DNA of 64,000 bases, taken from positions 5,398,547-5,462,546 of the forward strand of contig NC_090184.1 in NCBI RefSeq assembly GCF_024679245.1, given 5' to 3'. The DNA comes from Pseudorasbora parva. Taxonomy: Eukaryota; Chordata; Actinopteri; Cypriniformes; Gobionidae. Shown in pieces: positions 11,585 to 26,833 of this stretch. The notes beneath the pieces are model-generated. The model searched no databases. It saw only the letters and a program-made list of their open reading frames with translations, and was not told the origin of the DNA. Made by a program: the position numbers and the translations under genes. The first letter of the stretch is position 1; each line of letters starts with the position of its first letter.

Positions 11585-13850
11585 GGCACTTAATAGGTAC
11601 ACCTGTTCAAATGTCTGTTAATGCAAATATCTAATCAGCCAATCACATGGCAGCAACTCAATTTAGTCATCAGTATAGTCAACTCATTTAGTCATGTAGA
11701 CATGGATTTTGTCTTGGCACACTTTGAGCCTTTTAGTACCAAATGAACATTGTTTAAATATCTCTTTGTTAATTCTAAGCCATTCTTCTGATGGCTACTT
11801 CCAGCATGATAACACTCCATGTCACAAAGCTAAAATAATCCAGACTGATCTCATGAAATGGCGTATGTATGACAAGCCAATTCGTATGCCATTTTGGCGT
11901 GCTATAAAGACGCATAATCGCTTTTTAGCGTGTTTATCAACGCCGTTTCATTCTATCCCCCTACACTGCCCCTGCCCCTAAAACTACCCATCACAAGAAA
12001 CATTCTGCATTTTCAAAAAAACATAATTTAGTATGTTTATAAATACATTTACCTTGTGGACACACACACACGCACAAATTCAGACACATTTTGAACGCGT
12101 GACTCAAACTCTTACCTAAACATACCCATTTGTGCATGGTAAAAAACAGGATATAACAGGCACATACGACTGCAGGCACAATTTATTCAGAAAGTACTAA
12201 TACTCCAAGTGTTCCGAGGCCAAACGATTGATTTGTGGGAAGAAAATCCCCAAAAGCGATCAGAACGTTGAGTCCATCCACCAAAGATTAATAATACATT
12301 TCAAATATTGCCGCCGGAAGAAACGTCATGTCAGCTTTGACAGCATTGGCTTTCGTGTGTCTCGTGACCGATCACGTCATTCTAAACTTGTCGTCTCGTG
12401 TGTATCATTTGAATCAGAAATATGAACGAGTGCGTGTGTGTTCTGTTCACAAAGGGGCGCGATCATCATTTCAACAATTAAAACATTAAGATCAACTCTG
12501 TTCTTCACATGAAGATATCGTATGACTTCAGAAGCCTTGGAATGCAACATGAGTTAATACTTCTATACTGTTTTTTGATTCGTTTTTGCAATAAATACAT
12601 GTGACTGTACATTTATATGCCTGTTTCGTGTTTTATATTGTTGAGTGGGTAGGTTTAGGGTTAGTTGCTCCAAAATATAAAATTAGGCTATAAATATTAA
12701 TGCTGTGAGATCAGGTTGGCGGAATTACACGGAGTAGACATACACGCGGAGATGATGGTTTGTTTAGGCGTAGACCAAGCCTGCAGTCTCCCTCTCATTT
12801 ACTGAAGCTTTCGCGCCTCGATCGCCCCCGGTGACCGGTCCCAGTATAGCCGCCCCTCTGTGATTTCTAATGGACGCGAGGCAAACTAAATAATAAAATT
12901 ACACTTCAAAAATTTTCCCCCAAAGTTAGTTTATGTCACTGAAGGCAGTTATCATCACGATGATTTCAGGTGTTCGTTTTAAAAATAAGTTTAGTTTGAG
13001 TTAGTTATTTGATGCTATAAAAACGGGGGGTGTGACGTCATGATTGACAGCTAAGACTGACGGCTTCTCTGAGTGAAGTTGTCACTGAGGCACTAACGGA
13101 CTTTTTTCGAAATTTTTGGGAGCAGATTAGAGCTTTAGCTTTAATTTCTACATTTCCATAACTGTTTATTTCACACCAACATAATTAATTGTTCTGCATC
13201 TGCGAGAGTGTGGGCGGGCTTTTGATATCGCGACTGCACTTCCTGCTCTACTTCCTGCGCTCTACTGCGCAACTCCGGTCCCGAAATCGCTACTGCGCAG
13301 ACTCGGTCCCAAGATGTCCGCGCCGTGCAAGGCTGCCTGAAAGCTTCAAATATGGCAAGCGGAAACGGATGATGTCGAGTCGTCCATATTTTTTTAGGGT
13401 CTATGGCGTAGACATACACGTGGAATCACACGGCGTAAACATACATGCGGATAGCTCAAAATGCGTAGAGATAACACGCCACTTGCCTTTAGAAAGTGGC
13501 ATGTATGTTTACGCAAAGTCATGAGGTCATGTTGCAATAATCTCAGACTGGTTTCTTGAACATGCCAATGAGTTCACTAAACTCAAATCACCAGGTCTCC
13601 ACAGTCACCAGATCTCAATCCAATAGAGCAGGTTTGGGATGTGGTGGAACGAGAGATCATGGATGTGCAGCCGACAAATCTACAGCAACTGTGTGATGCT
13701 ATCATGACAATATGGACCCAAATATATGTTTCCAGCACCTTGCTGAATATATGCAATAAAGAATTAAGACAGTTCTGAAGGCAACAGGGGGTCCAATGAG
13801 TGTACATCTAGTTGGCCAAGCCAAAAATGGCAAAATATTTAGGAGTCCTT
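11585..13850 (+). mobile_element. Tc1/mariner relic (family C), split by a 1.69-kb insertion
   Basis: Left part (11585-11847): a 5' leader like that of the copy at 33614-34810, then DGYFQHDNTPCHKA around the second catalytic Asp. Right part (13536-13850): degenerate [19 protein letters not shown] coding and a C-terminus. It is the same family as 33614-34810. The middle of the transposase gene is deleted, and the copy is interrupted at 11848-13535. Confidence 0.75.
11848..13535. mobile_element. 1.69-kb insertion with long target duplication and ATCTCATGA-type ends
   Basis: It is flanked by nearly identical 14-15-base direct repeats (AATAATCCAGACTG on the left, AATAATCTCAGACTG on the right) inside the Tc1 relic. 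Its ends are loosely inverted: ATCTCATGAAATGGCGTATG against GACCTCATGACTTTGCGTAA read from the right. The inside repeats GTAGACATACACGCGGA-like phrases (12730, 13409, 13435). The GC-rich part at 13200-13400 resembles a widespread fish repeat. No long open frame is seen. The superfamily is not identified. Confidence 0.6.
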
Positions 13851-15150
13851 TATGGTCTTAAACATTTAATTCTCAAAACAGAGGTCAAGAAATCTGCAAT
13901 AATTGGACAAATACTGTATATAAAGTAACTTAGCCAGAATAGCCTTCCGAACTTGTAGACAGCTTTTTACAGGCAGAAGTCATTGTTGTTCTATACAATG
14001 CTGATGGCTTCAATCAGTTGAAAAATATCTTACAGTTTGCTTGTTTAATGTGAGACCAAATATCCACTATAGGGTCCAAATCTGGATTCTGTCAGGCCAA
14101 AACATGAGCCTCATAGACTTTCTCTCAAGCCACTTCTTGGTTTCTTTTAAAATTTCGGTAGGAGCATCATCTTGTTGGATAATAACATCTGATCATTCCT
14201 CTTTAGATAACAACTTTTCAGAAGCTAGCCATTCAGCAAAAATGTCCTTAAATGACTTTTCACAGTAAAGTAGCTTCCTCCATGCTTCATTTCTATTTCT
14301 TAGCCTGTTTTCGAAGACATCGCTTTGGAGCATCACCATATGTAACGGAAGCCAGCGAGTAGTCGCTGTGCGAGTAAACCTCACTCCTCTGATCTCAAGA
14401 GATGCTCTAGCAACTGACACTAGAGGTTGCAGCCTTTAGCATCCTTGTTAGAGCGTCCAACGCTCATGCGGACCCGGGTTCGAGTCCCGCTTGGAACGGG
14501 CAGTTCGAACAGGAGCGGTTACATATACTACTAACATTTCATTGTGATTCATCGCTCTACACACAACTTCCCATATTCAACCAAAAACCCCATTCTGTCT
14601 TTGATGGTTTTCATGCTATATTCGGCTAAATTGAGCTTATTTGGGGTTAAGACAATTAAGTATTTGTATGTTTTGCCCATCAACGTTCTTCAAAAATTCC
14701 TCCAGGTCTTGCAAACTCCTCAGTTTTCCAGCATCTTTTGCACATTTGAACCCTTTCCCGCAGTGACTATATGATTTTGAGATCCATCTTTTCACACTGA
14801 GGAAACTTGAGAGACTCAAACACAACTAAAAGGTTCAAACATTCACTGATGCTGTGATGAAGGAAACACGATGCATTTGGAGCCAGGGGGTGAAAACTTT
14901 TGAACAGGAATACATTTGCATGTTTCCCAGGAAGAAAAACATCTACAATTTACCTTGATCTTCAAATTTAACGCATAGTCTTTCCTTGTACACTATATGT
15001 AAACATCTTTTATGTAAAATATCTTATTCAAGACAGTACACATAAAAACATTACATGCATTTTTTTATGATCCTTCCTATTTTGGTAAAATTATTCACAT
15101 TTCTGGCAAAGGGTGTGTACATTTTTGAGCAAGACTGTATAACCGGTGAG
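13851..15150 (-). mobile_element. Tc1-like transposase relic with a tRNA-like SINE insertion, plus an adjoining unnamed repeat
   Basis: Minus-strand translation of 14041-14340 reads like a Tc1-type transposase (FENRLRNRNEAWRKLLY; ILKETKKWLERKS) and is broken. A SINE-like segment interrupts it at about 14345-14530. From 14540 to 15150 the sequence matches a common cyprinid repeat wording (GAAACACGATGCATTTGGAG; AAAACTTTTGAACAGG) whose class I cannot name. Boundaries are approximate. Confidence 0.55.
14430..14505 (+). repeat. tRNA-derived SINE head (B box visible)
   Basis: It contains CCCGGGTTCGAGTCCCGC, a canonical RNA polymerase III B box, preceded by GTTAGAGCGTCC at the spacing of a tRNA-derived SINE promoter. 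It does not fold as a complete functional tRNA by eye, so it is called a SINE rather than a tRNA gene. Confidence 0.6.
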
Positions 15151-16410
15151 TGTAGTTTTACATTTAATGTATATAAGATACATAGTTTAAGTTTACATTC
15201 AAATGAACTCACAGTCAAAACTATTAAGTTTTTGATGTTCTGGAGCCCAAACATACCTAATGTTAACAGCCCTGTAAAAACACTTCCTATTGCTATTCAT
15301 GTAAACCATACACTTACTGAGACATGCCTTTGTAGAATAGCTAAAGAGCTCTGGTTATGCCTGAGAGCTCTTTAAAGACAGATGATTGATGACCTATGGC
15401 AGCTACTTCCTGAAGAAAAACTATTGCAGACATATTGACAGAATGTAGGGATTTTTGTGTGTACACCAAAAAGAGCTTACATGTATCAGTTTAACATTCA
15501 GTTTAGGAGATCCTCTCAGACTCAGAGCCCTTTTCAAAACTGTTCTCATGACTCACTGATTAGGCCATCACTTAATCATGTCATCTTTCCTGGAGAAGCC
15601 TACCTGTATCCCTCAGACAACAGACCACCTTCGGTTCAGGCGGTTAAAGCCATTGCTCTGGTGAAGTCAACTTAAGTTGAATTGGAAAAGGATAGGGGCT
15701 TGAGATGCCTATCTCTTGTAGCAATGTTAAACTTCTATGTTGAGCAGGCCCGCATGCTTTACAAAAGATTCCTTCTCTTGATTTATCAGCTGGTATGGCT
15801 TGTGAACGGCAAGCGTTCAGGCTGAGGAATAATTGCAGTCCTTGGTAAACAATGGACAGCATTTAGGAATTAGTTCTTATATTAAGTGTTATGATTTCGA
15901 GATTTGGATGAATAAGAAAACTTTCACTGTCCAAGAAGTTCAAAGAAAGAAACACTTAAGAGCTACAGTGGGCTATAATACACTGAAAAATGGACATTAA
16001 TGTAATTACGGCCATGTGTATGACCTTGCAACACATCGTCAAGCAAATTTACAACTATTTTACACTTTGGCAAATCAGTGGACGATAAAAGAGTTTTCTT
16101 GAATATAATTCTTTACTATTAGATCCATATTCTCGTAATTCCTCAGTCTTTTGAAAGAAATAAAAAAGTCAGTTCGTTATAAAAGTATGCTATCCGTTTA
16201 GCCAGATAAGAGAAATATGCATTTCAACATGTTACATAATAGGCTATTTACTCGAGATAAATCAAATGCCAGATAAAGGTAGTTTAATATTTGGCTTTAT
16301 GTCCATGATGGAAGCTGGACTTCTTAAATTAATTTTACAAATGGAAATAAGTGGTCTAGATGGAGTGGGGATGAATGGAGATTTACCACTGGAGTTTGAA
16401 AAAAATATTT
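15151..16410. other. Intergenic, 3' side of the NK3 gene
   Basis: No coding exon, RNA gene or clear repeat is supported. It is AT-rich and looks mostly unique. Confidence 0.4.
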
Positions 16411-16416
16411 TTTATT
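16411..16416 (-). terminator. Candidate polyadenylation signal of the NK3 gene
   Basis: AATAAA on the minus strand, about 120 bp beyond the stop codon, is the first canonical signal downstream. Assigned by position only. Confidence 0.5.
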
Positions 16417-16532
16417 ACACAGAATACAAAGCTGTACACAATAAAAAAAACACCATAATAAAGAATACTATTATTATTATTATTCACAATAATCTGAGAA
16501 CATTCCCAAAGTCCAGGTTAACATCCCTGTTA

Positions 16533-17541
<1,009 letters not shown>

Positions 17542-17677
17542 CTATAGCCTATGTCGCCAAATTCCTGATAAAGGTCAAGGATAACGCGTCTTCCTCCTGG
17601 TTAGTAATTTGCACTTTCACTCTCCAGCTCGACTGCTTGACTCTGAATAGCGCGTGAGTGCTGTTGTCTTTTCTACT

Positions 17678-17705
17678 ATTGGAGGAGCGCCCCGTGCTGA
17701 CGTCA
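17678..17705 (-). promoter_or_regulatory. Candidate proximal promoter motifs of the NK3 gene (CCAAT box and CRE)
   Basis: On the minus strand, CCAAT (17682-17678) and a perfect palindromic CRE TGACGTCA (17698-17705) lie about 140-160 bp upstream of the ATG in a GC-richer block (17560-17760). Motif presence and position are seen; function is inferred. Confidence 0.45.
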
Positions 17706-17759
17706 TCGCCTCAAGCTCCTTGATGGCTAAAACAGACGCGTCTGCGTGGACCATCGCTC

Positions 17760-18600
17760 TGTCAAACACCACCAGACACAAGTCTCAGTCCATTCTTTAC
17801 ACGGTGGCATAGATATCTTATTTATAATGCTCTTTTTTCAGCAGTCCTCCTCAACTACAATTTAATATATTAAAGTAAATTACAATAGAAAAAAAAACAT
17901 TAGGCTATACAAAACAAAACATTCTGTTACAAAATATTTATATTTTAAATAAATGCTTAATACTTTAACAATAAAATAAATACTTTTTATTTATTTTTTT
18001 ATTAATCAATGAGTCCTGAAAAAAGTATTACAGTATCACACCTGTTTCCACCACTGATAATAACAGCTCAATCAGCATATTAGAAAAAATTAGAATAATT
18101 TCTGAAGGATCATTTGACACCTGAAAATTCAGCTTTAGTCACAGAAATAAAATATATTTTAAAATATATTAAAATAAAAAAATATTATATTACATTGTAA
18201 TAATATTTTACAATAGTACTGTTTTTTTTGTTCCTACTCATTTCATAGTTTCATTGTATTGCATTTTGTAATTCGTTTTTTTTATTTATTAAAATGTTTA
18301 TGTCTTAAGTCAGTAACACTATTTTAAGGAGATATAGTTACATTAAACCAATTAGTAATATTTATTAACTACATGTAGCCTACTGGTTATGGGTTAGTAA
18401 GCTATATGCAATTATGAATATTTTACATATGTTAAGTACATTAATGTGTAACTATGTCACCTTAAAATAAAGTGTTACTGATATTCTATGTTTATTTAAA
18501 ATTCCCCTTTAAACATATAAGAAAAAAAATATCCCTGTTTAATAAACGCCACAGAGAGACCTTATTTATTACTGTTACACTGAGCCGCTCTGCTCCTCAC
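17760..18600. repeat. AT-rich region with two interspersed repeats
   Basis: 18010-18240 holds a partial copy of the TTTCTGAAGGATCAT repeat. 18313-18480 is a MITE with inverted ends GTAACACTATTTTAAGG and CCTTAAAATAAAGTGTTAC. Nothing coding. Confidence 0.6.
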
Positions 18601-19135
18601 TCTCAGTCAGTTGAGAATTTAGTGAGATTTATTGTGTAACAAGATATCAGTATTAGTCTCCTATCATCCCTGAATGTCAGGCTGGGGTAAGCCCTAAGGT
18701 CCAGGGCACCGGGGAATGTGTTCATAAGCAAGAGGAGGATCCACGGACAGGCAGGGTCAGAGTGGGTGGCCCTCCCCATGGAGCTAATGACTTCAACATA
18801 TTTGGTCTCGGCTCCTTCTCCTGACCCACACGTTGCTGTAAGGCTGTTTGTTTGTTGTGCCCCCGTGCTTCTGTGTGACCCCATAGTCTTGGGCAGAGGG
18901 GAGAGAAGAAGAAACACGGACAGAGAAAGAGATGGAGTAAAGGGGGAGAGAGCAGGACGGGGAAAGAGGACGCACTGGCCCCAGGAGAGCGGGGAGTCTG
19001 CTTGGAATAACACAAAAGCTGAGCCTGACAAACGGTACTATTGTCCACCGGCATGACCTCCCACGATAATACTCCTGTCCATAGTTAACACACTTAACTA
19101 GCAAGTCTATGCCTATAGTGAGTGGCAATAGCATC
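18600..19135. other. GC-richer block with overlapping open frames, not recognised
   Basis: Frames of 110-142 codons are open on both strands, a sign of low stop density rather than coding. One minus-strand frame is Ser/Leu/Pro-rich, the other unremarkable, and no domain is seen. It could be a CpG-depleted regulatory block or a repeat. I do not call a gene. Confidence 0.3.
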
Positions 19136-19240
19136 CACTGCCATTGATATATGGATATATTAAATATAAATGTGCTCTATAACAAATATAATTATATTGT
19201 TTAAGATAATTAAAGGATAATGTGCATATATTACACCCTA

Positions 19241-19494
<254 letters not shown>

Positions 19495-19610
19495 TTCTGT
19501 GTATAATAGGATATTAGGATATTTATAGAATGTATAATATATTTTTTATAGAAAGGGTGCTTTAAACCAATAAACACATATATTAATAATAAAGTAATTA
19601 AAATAATAAT

Positions 19611-19730
19611 AATAAATATAAGTGTATTTTAATTACTTTATATATATATATATATATATAAATAATACGTATATATAAATAATAATAATAATAAATATAA
19701 TAAAGTAATTAAAATACACTTATATTTATT
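19611..19730. repeat. Perfect 30-bp inverted repeat in AT-rich DNA
   Basis: Bases 19611-19640 and 19701-19730 are exact reverse complements (core AAGTGTATTTTAATTACT), separated by 60 bp of TA/AAT repeats. A hairpin or cruciform is possible. Confidence 0.85.
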
Positions 19731-19963
19731 ATTCTTATTTATTTTTTAAAATACTTTATTACTAATATACGTATATATATCATTACATTTTTTATTTTAG
19801 CGATCTTAAAATGTTTTTAGTGATCATTAAAGGTGCTCTTGTGGGGGATTATATTTCTGAAAAGGAGAAAAGCTTAAGGATTTTTGAAGGTTTACCTCAT
19901 TTTAGCTGTTGTCATGTAAACTTTGTATTTTAGATGTTTTTCATGATAGTGCTCACCTTGAAT

Positions 19964-21768
<1,805 letters not shown>

Positions 21769-24700
21769 GTCGTGACTCTGGACCGACTCGATCACATGAT
21801 CCGCTCTGTGCTGTCGAGACTCTGGACCGGCTTGATCTCATGATCCGCTCTGTGCTGTCGTGACTCTGGACCGTCTCGATCACATGATCCGCTCTGTGCT
21901 GTCGTGTCTCTGGACCGACTCGATCACATGATCCGCTCTGTGCTCTCGTGACTCTGGACCGACTCGATCACATGATCCGCTCTGTGCTGTCGTGACTCTG
22001 GACCTGCTCGATCACATGATCCGCTCTGTGCTGTCGAGACTCTGGACCGACTCGATCACATGATCCGCTCTGTGCTGTCGAGACTCTGGACCGACTCGAT
22101 CACATGATCCGCTCTGTGCTGTCGTGTCTCTGGACCGACTCGATCACATGATCCGCTCTGTGCTGTCGAGACTCTGGACCGACTTGATCACATGATCCGC
22201 TCTGTGCTGTCGTGTCTCTGGACCGACTCGATCACATGATCCGCACTGTGCTGTCGTGTCTCTGGACCGACTCGATCACATGATCCGCTCTGTGCTCTCG
22301 TGACTCTGGACCGACTCGATCACATGATCCGCTCTGTGCTGTCGTGACTCTGGACCTGCTCGATCACATGATCCGCTCTGTGCTGTCGAGACTCTGGACC
22401 GACTCGATCACATGATCCGCTCTGTGCCGTCGTGACTCTGGACCGACTCGATCACATGATCCGCTCTGTGCTGTCGAGACTCTGGACCGGCTCGATCTCA
22501 TGATCCGCTCTGTGCTATCGTGACTCTGGACCGGCTCGATCACATGATCCACTCTGTGCTGTCGTGACTCTGGACCGACTCGATCACATGATCCGCTCTG
22601 TGCTGTCGAGACTCTGGACCGACTCGATCTCATGATCCGCTCTGTGCTGTCGTGACTCTGGACCGGCTCGATCACATGATCCGCTCTGTGCTGTCGTGAC
22701 TCTGGAGCGACTCGATCCCATGATCCGCTCTGTGCTCTCGTGACTCTGGACCGGCTCGATCACATGATCCGCTCTGTGCTGTCGAGACTCTGGACCGGCT
22801 CGATCTCATGATCCGCTCTGTGCTGTCGTGACTCTGGACCGGCTCGATCACATGATCCGCTCTGTGCTGTCGAGACTCTGGACCGGCTCGATCTCATGAT
22901 CCGCTCTGTGCTGTCGTGACTCTGGACCGGCTCGATCTCATGATCCGCTCTGTGCTGTCGTGACTCTGGACCGGCTCGATCACATGATCCGCTCTGTGCT
23001 GTCGAGACTCTGGACCGGCTCGATCACATGATCCGCTCTGTGCTGTCGAGACTCTGGACCGGCTCGATCTCATGATCCGCTCTGTGACTCTGGACCGGCT
23101 CGATCACATGATCCGCTTTGTGCTGTCGTGTCTCTGGACCGACTCGATCCCATGATCCGCTCTGTGCTGTCGTGTCTCTGGGCCGACTCGATCACATGAT
23201 CCGCATTGTGCTGTCGTGTCTCTGGACCGACTCGATCAAATGATCCGCTCTGTGCTGTCGTGTCTCTGGACCGGCTTGATCACATGATCCGCTCTGTGCT
23301 GTCGTGACTCTGTACCGACTCGATCACATGATCCGCTCTTTGCTGTCGAGACTCTGGACCGACTCGATCACATGATCCGCTCTGTTCTGTCGTGACTCTA
23401 GACCGACTCAATCTCATGATCCGCTCTGTGCTGTCGTGACTCTGGACGGACTCGATCACATGATCTGCTCTGTGCTGTCGTGACCCTGGACCGACTCGAT
23501 CACATGATCCTCTCTGTGCTGTCGTGACTCTGGACCGTCTCGATCACATGATCTGCTCTGTGCTGTCGTGACCCTGGACCGACTCGATCACATGATCCTC
23601 TCTGTGCTGTCGTGACTCTGGACCGTCTCGATCACATGATCCGCTCTGTGCTGTCGTGACTCTGGACCGACTCGATCACATGATCCGCTCTGTGCTGTCG
23701 TGTCTCTGGACCGTCTCGATCACATGATCCGCTCTGTGCTGTCATGACTCTGGACCGTCTCGATCACATGATCCGCTCTGTGCTGTCGTGTCTCTGGACC
23801 GTCTCGATCACATGATCCGCTCTGTGCTGTCGTGTCTCTGGACCGTCTCGATCTCATGATCCTCTCTGTGCTATCGTGACTCTGGACAGACTCGATCACA
23901 TGATCCGCTCTGTGCTGTCGTGTCTCTGGACCGGCTCGATCACATGATCCACTCTGTGCTGTCGTGACTCTGGACAGACTCGATCACATGATCCGCTCTG
24001 TGCTGTCGAGACTCTGGACCGACTCGATCACATGATCCGCTCTGTGCTGTCGAGACTCTGGACCGGCTCGATCTCATGATCCGCTCTGTGCTGTCGTGAC
24101 TCTGGACCGGCTCGATCACATGATCCGCTCTGTGCTGTCGTGACTCTGGAGCGACTCGATCCCATGATCCGCTCTGTGCTCTCGTGACTCTGGACCGGCT
24201 CGATCACATGATCCGCTCTGTGCTGTCGAGACTCTGGACCGACTCGATCACATGATCCGCTCTGTGCTGTCGAGACTCTGGACCGGCTCGATCTCATGAT
24301 CCGCTCTGTGACTCTGGACCGGCTCGATCACATGATCCGCTTTGTGCTGTCGTGTCTCTGGACCGACTCGATCCCATGATCCGCTCTGTGCTGTCGAGAC
24401 TCTGGACCGGCTCGATCTCATGATCCGCTCTGTGACTCTGGACCGGCTCGATCACATGATCCGCTTTGTGCTGTCGTGTCTCTGGACCGACTCGATCCCA
24501 TGATCCGCTCTTTGCTGTCGTGTCTCTGGGCCGACTCGATCACATGATCCGCATTGTGCTGTCGTGTCTCTGGACCGACTCGATCAAATGATCCGCTCTG
24601 TGCTGTCGAGACTCTGGACCGACTCGATCACATGATCCGCTCTTTGCTGTCGTGACTCTAGACCGACTCGATCTCATGATCCGCTCTGTGCTGTCGTGAC

Positions 24701-26833
24701 CCTGGACCGACTCGATCACATGATCCTCTCTGTGCTGTCGTGACTCTGGACCGACTCGATCACATGATCCACTCTGTGCTGTCAAGACTCTGGACCGACA
24801 CGATCACATGATCTGCTCTGTGCTGTCGAGACTCTGGACCGACTCGATCACATGATCCGCTCTGTGCTGTCGAGACTCTGGACCGACTCGATCACATGAT
24901 CCGCTCTGTGCTGTCGTGACCCTGGACCGACTCGATCACATGATCCGCTCTGTGCTGTCGTGACCCTGGACCGACTCGATCACATGATCCGCTCTGTGCT
25001 GTCGTGACTCTGGACCGACTCGATCACATGATCCGCTCTGTGCTGTCGTGTCTCTGGCCCGACTCGATCACATGATCCGCTGTATGCTGTCGTGACTCTG
25101 GACCGACTCGATCACATGATCCGCTCTGTGCTGTCATGACTCTGGACCGACTCGATCACATGATCCGCTCTGTACTGTCGTGACTCTGGACCGTCTCGAT
25201 CACATGATCCGCTGTGTGCTGTCGTGAGTCTGGACCGTCTCGATCACATGATCCGCTCTGTGCTGTCGTGAGTCTGGACCGTCTCGATCACATGATCCGC
25301 TCTGTGCTGTCGTGACTCTGGGCCGACTCGATCACATGATCCGCTCTGTGCTGTCGTGTCTCTGGACCGTCTCGATCACATGATCCGCTCTGTGCTGTCA
25401 TGACTCTGGACCGTCTCGATCACATGATCCGCTCTGTGTTGTCGTGTCTCTGGACCGTCTCGATCACATGATCCGCTCTGTGCTGTCGTGTCTCTGGACC
25501 GTCTCGATCACATGATCCGCTCTGTGCTGTCATGACTCTGGACCGTCTCGATCACATGATCCGCTCTGTGCTGTCGTGACTCTGGACCGTCTCGATCACA
25601 TGATCCGCTCTGTGCTGTCGTGTCTCTGGACCGACTCGATCACATGATCCGCTCTGTTCTGTCGAGACTCTGGACCGACTCGATCACATGATCCGCTCTG
25701 TTCTGTCGAGACTCTGGACCGACTCGATCACATGATCTGCTCTGTGCTGTCGTGACTCTGGACCGACTCGATCACATGATCCGCTCTGTGCTGTTGTGTC
25801 TCTGGACCGACTCGATCACATGATCCGCTCTGAGCTGTCGTGACTCTGGAGGAACTCGATCGCATGATCCGCTCTGTGCTGTCATGACTCTGGACCGACT
25901 CGATCACATGATCCGCTCTGTGCTGTCGTGTCTCTGGACCGACTCGATCACATGAGCCGCTCTGTGTCGTCGAGACTCTGGACCGACTCGATCACATGAT
26001 CCGCTCTGTGCCGTCGAGACTCTGGACCGACTCGATCACATGATCCGCTCTGTTCTATCGAGACTCTGGACCGACTCGATCACATGAGCCGCTCTGTGCT
26101 GTCGAGACTCTGGACCGATTCGATCACATGATCCGCTCTGTGCTGTCATGACTCTGGGCCGACTCGATCACATGATCCGCTCTGTGCTGTCGAGACTCTG
26201 GACCGGCTTGATCACATGATCCGCTCTGTGCTGTCGTGACTCTGGGCCGACTCGATCACATGATCCGCTTTGTGCTGTCGAGACTCTGGACCGGCTCGAT
26301 CACATGATCCACTCTTTGCTGTCGAGACTCTGGACCGACGCGATCTCATGATCCGCCGTGGACCGACTCGATCACATGATCCACTCTTTGCTGTTGAGAC
26401 TCTGGACCGACGCGATCACATGATCCACTCTGTACTGTCGAGACTCTGGACCGACTCGATCACATGATCCACTCTGTGCTGTCGAGACTCTGGACCGACT
26501 CGATCACATGATCCACTCTTTGCTGTCGAGACTCTGGACCGACTCGATCACATGATCCACTCTGTGCTGTCGAGACTCTGGACCGACTCGATCACATGAT
26601 CCACTCTGTGCTGTCGAGACTCTGGACCGACTCGATCACATGATCCACTCTGTGCTGTCGAGACTCTGGACCGACTCGATCACATGATCCACTCTGTGCT
26701 GTCGAGACTCTGGACCGACTCGATCACATGATCCACTCTTTGCTGTCGAGACTCTGGACCGACGCGATCTCATGATCCGCCGTGGACCGACTCGATCACA
26801 TGATCCGCTCTGTGCTGTCGTGTCTCTGGACCG
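21769..26833 (+). repeat. 5.07-kb satellite array of a 44-bp CpG-rich monomer
   Basis: About 115 head-to-tail copies, most starting GTCGTGACTCTGGACCGACT and continuing CGATCACATGATCCGCTCTG then TGCT. Each unit has about four CpGs and the near-palindrome GATCACATGATC containing a CACATG E-box. Recurrent variants include GATCTCATGATC, ACCGGCTCG, GAGACTCTGG and TCCACTCT. Shortened units (missing about 7-18 bp) recur and mark segmental duplications within the array. Because 44 is not a multiple of 3, minus-strand translations repeat every 44 residues; they are not genes. Confidence 0.97.

Noticed and set aside
14430..14505. Functional tRNA gene
   Set aside because: The B box is good, but no full cloverleaf with acceptor stem could be drawn; it fits a SINE head.
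18603..19134. Overlapping 110-142-codon frames on both strands
   Set aside because: Open on both strands at once, low complexity, no domain or splice context; noted only as a GC-richer block.
22364..24785. Minus-strand frames of 81-103 codons in the satellite (RSSRSRVSTAQSG repeats)
   Set aside because: They arise from the 44-bp monomer read in three phases; indels between monomers break them at random.
21769..26833. CRISPR-like array
   Set aside because: Units are contiguous near-identical copies with no unique spacers, and the window is eukaryotic.
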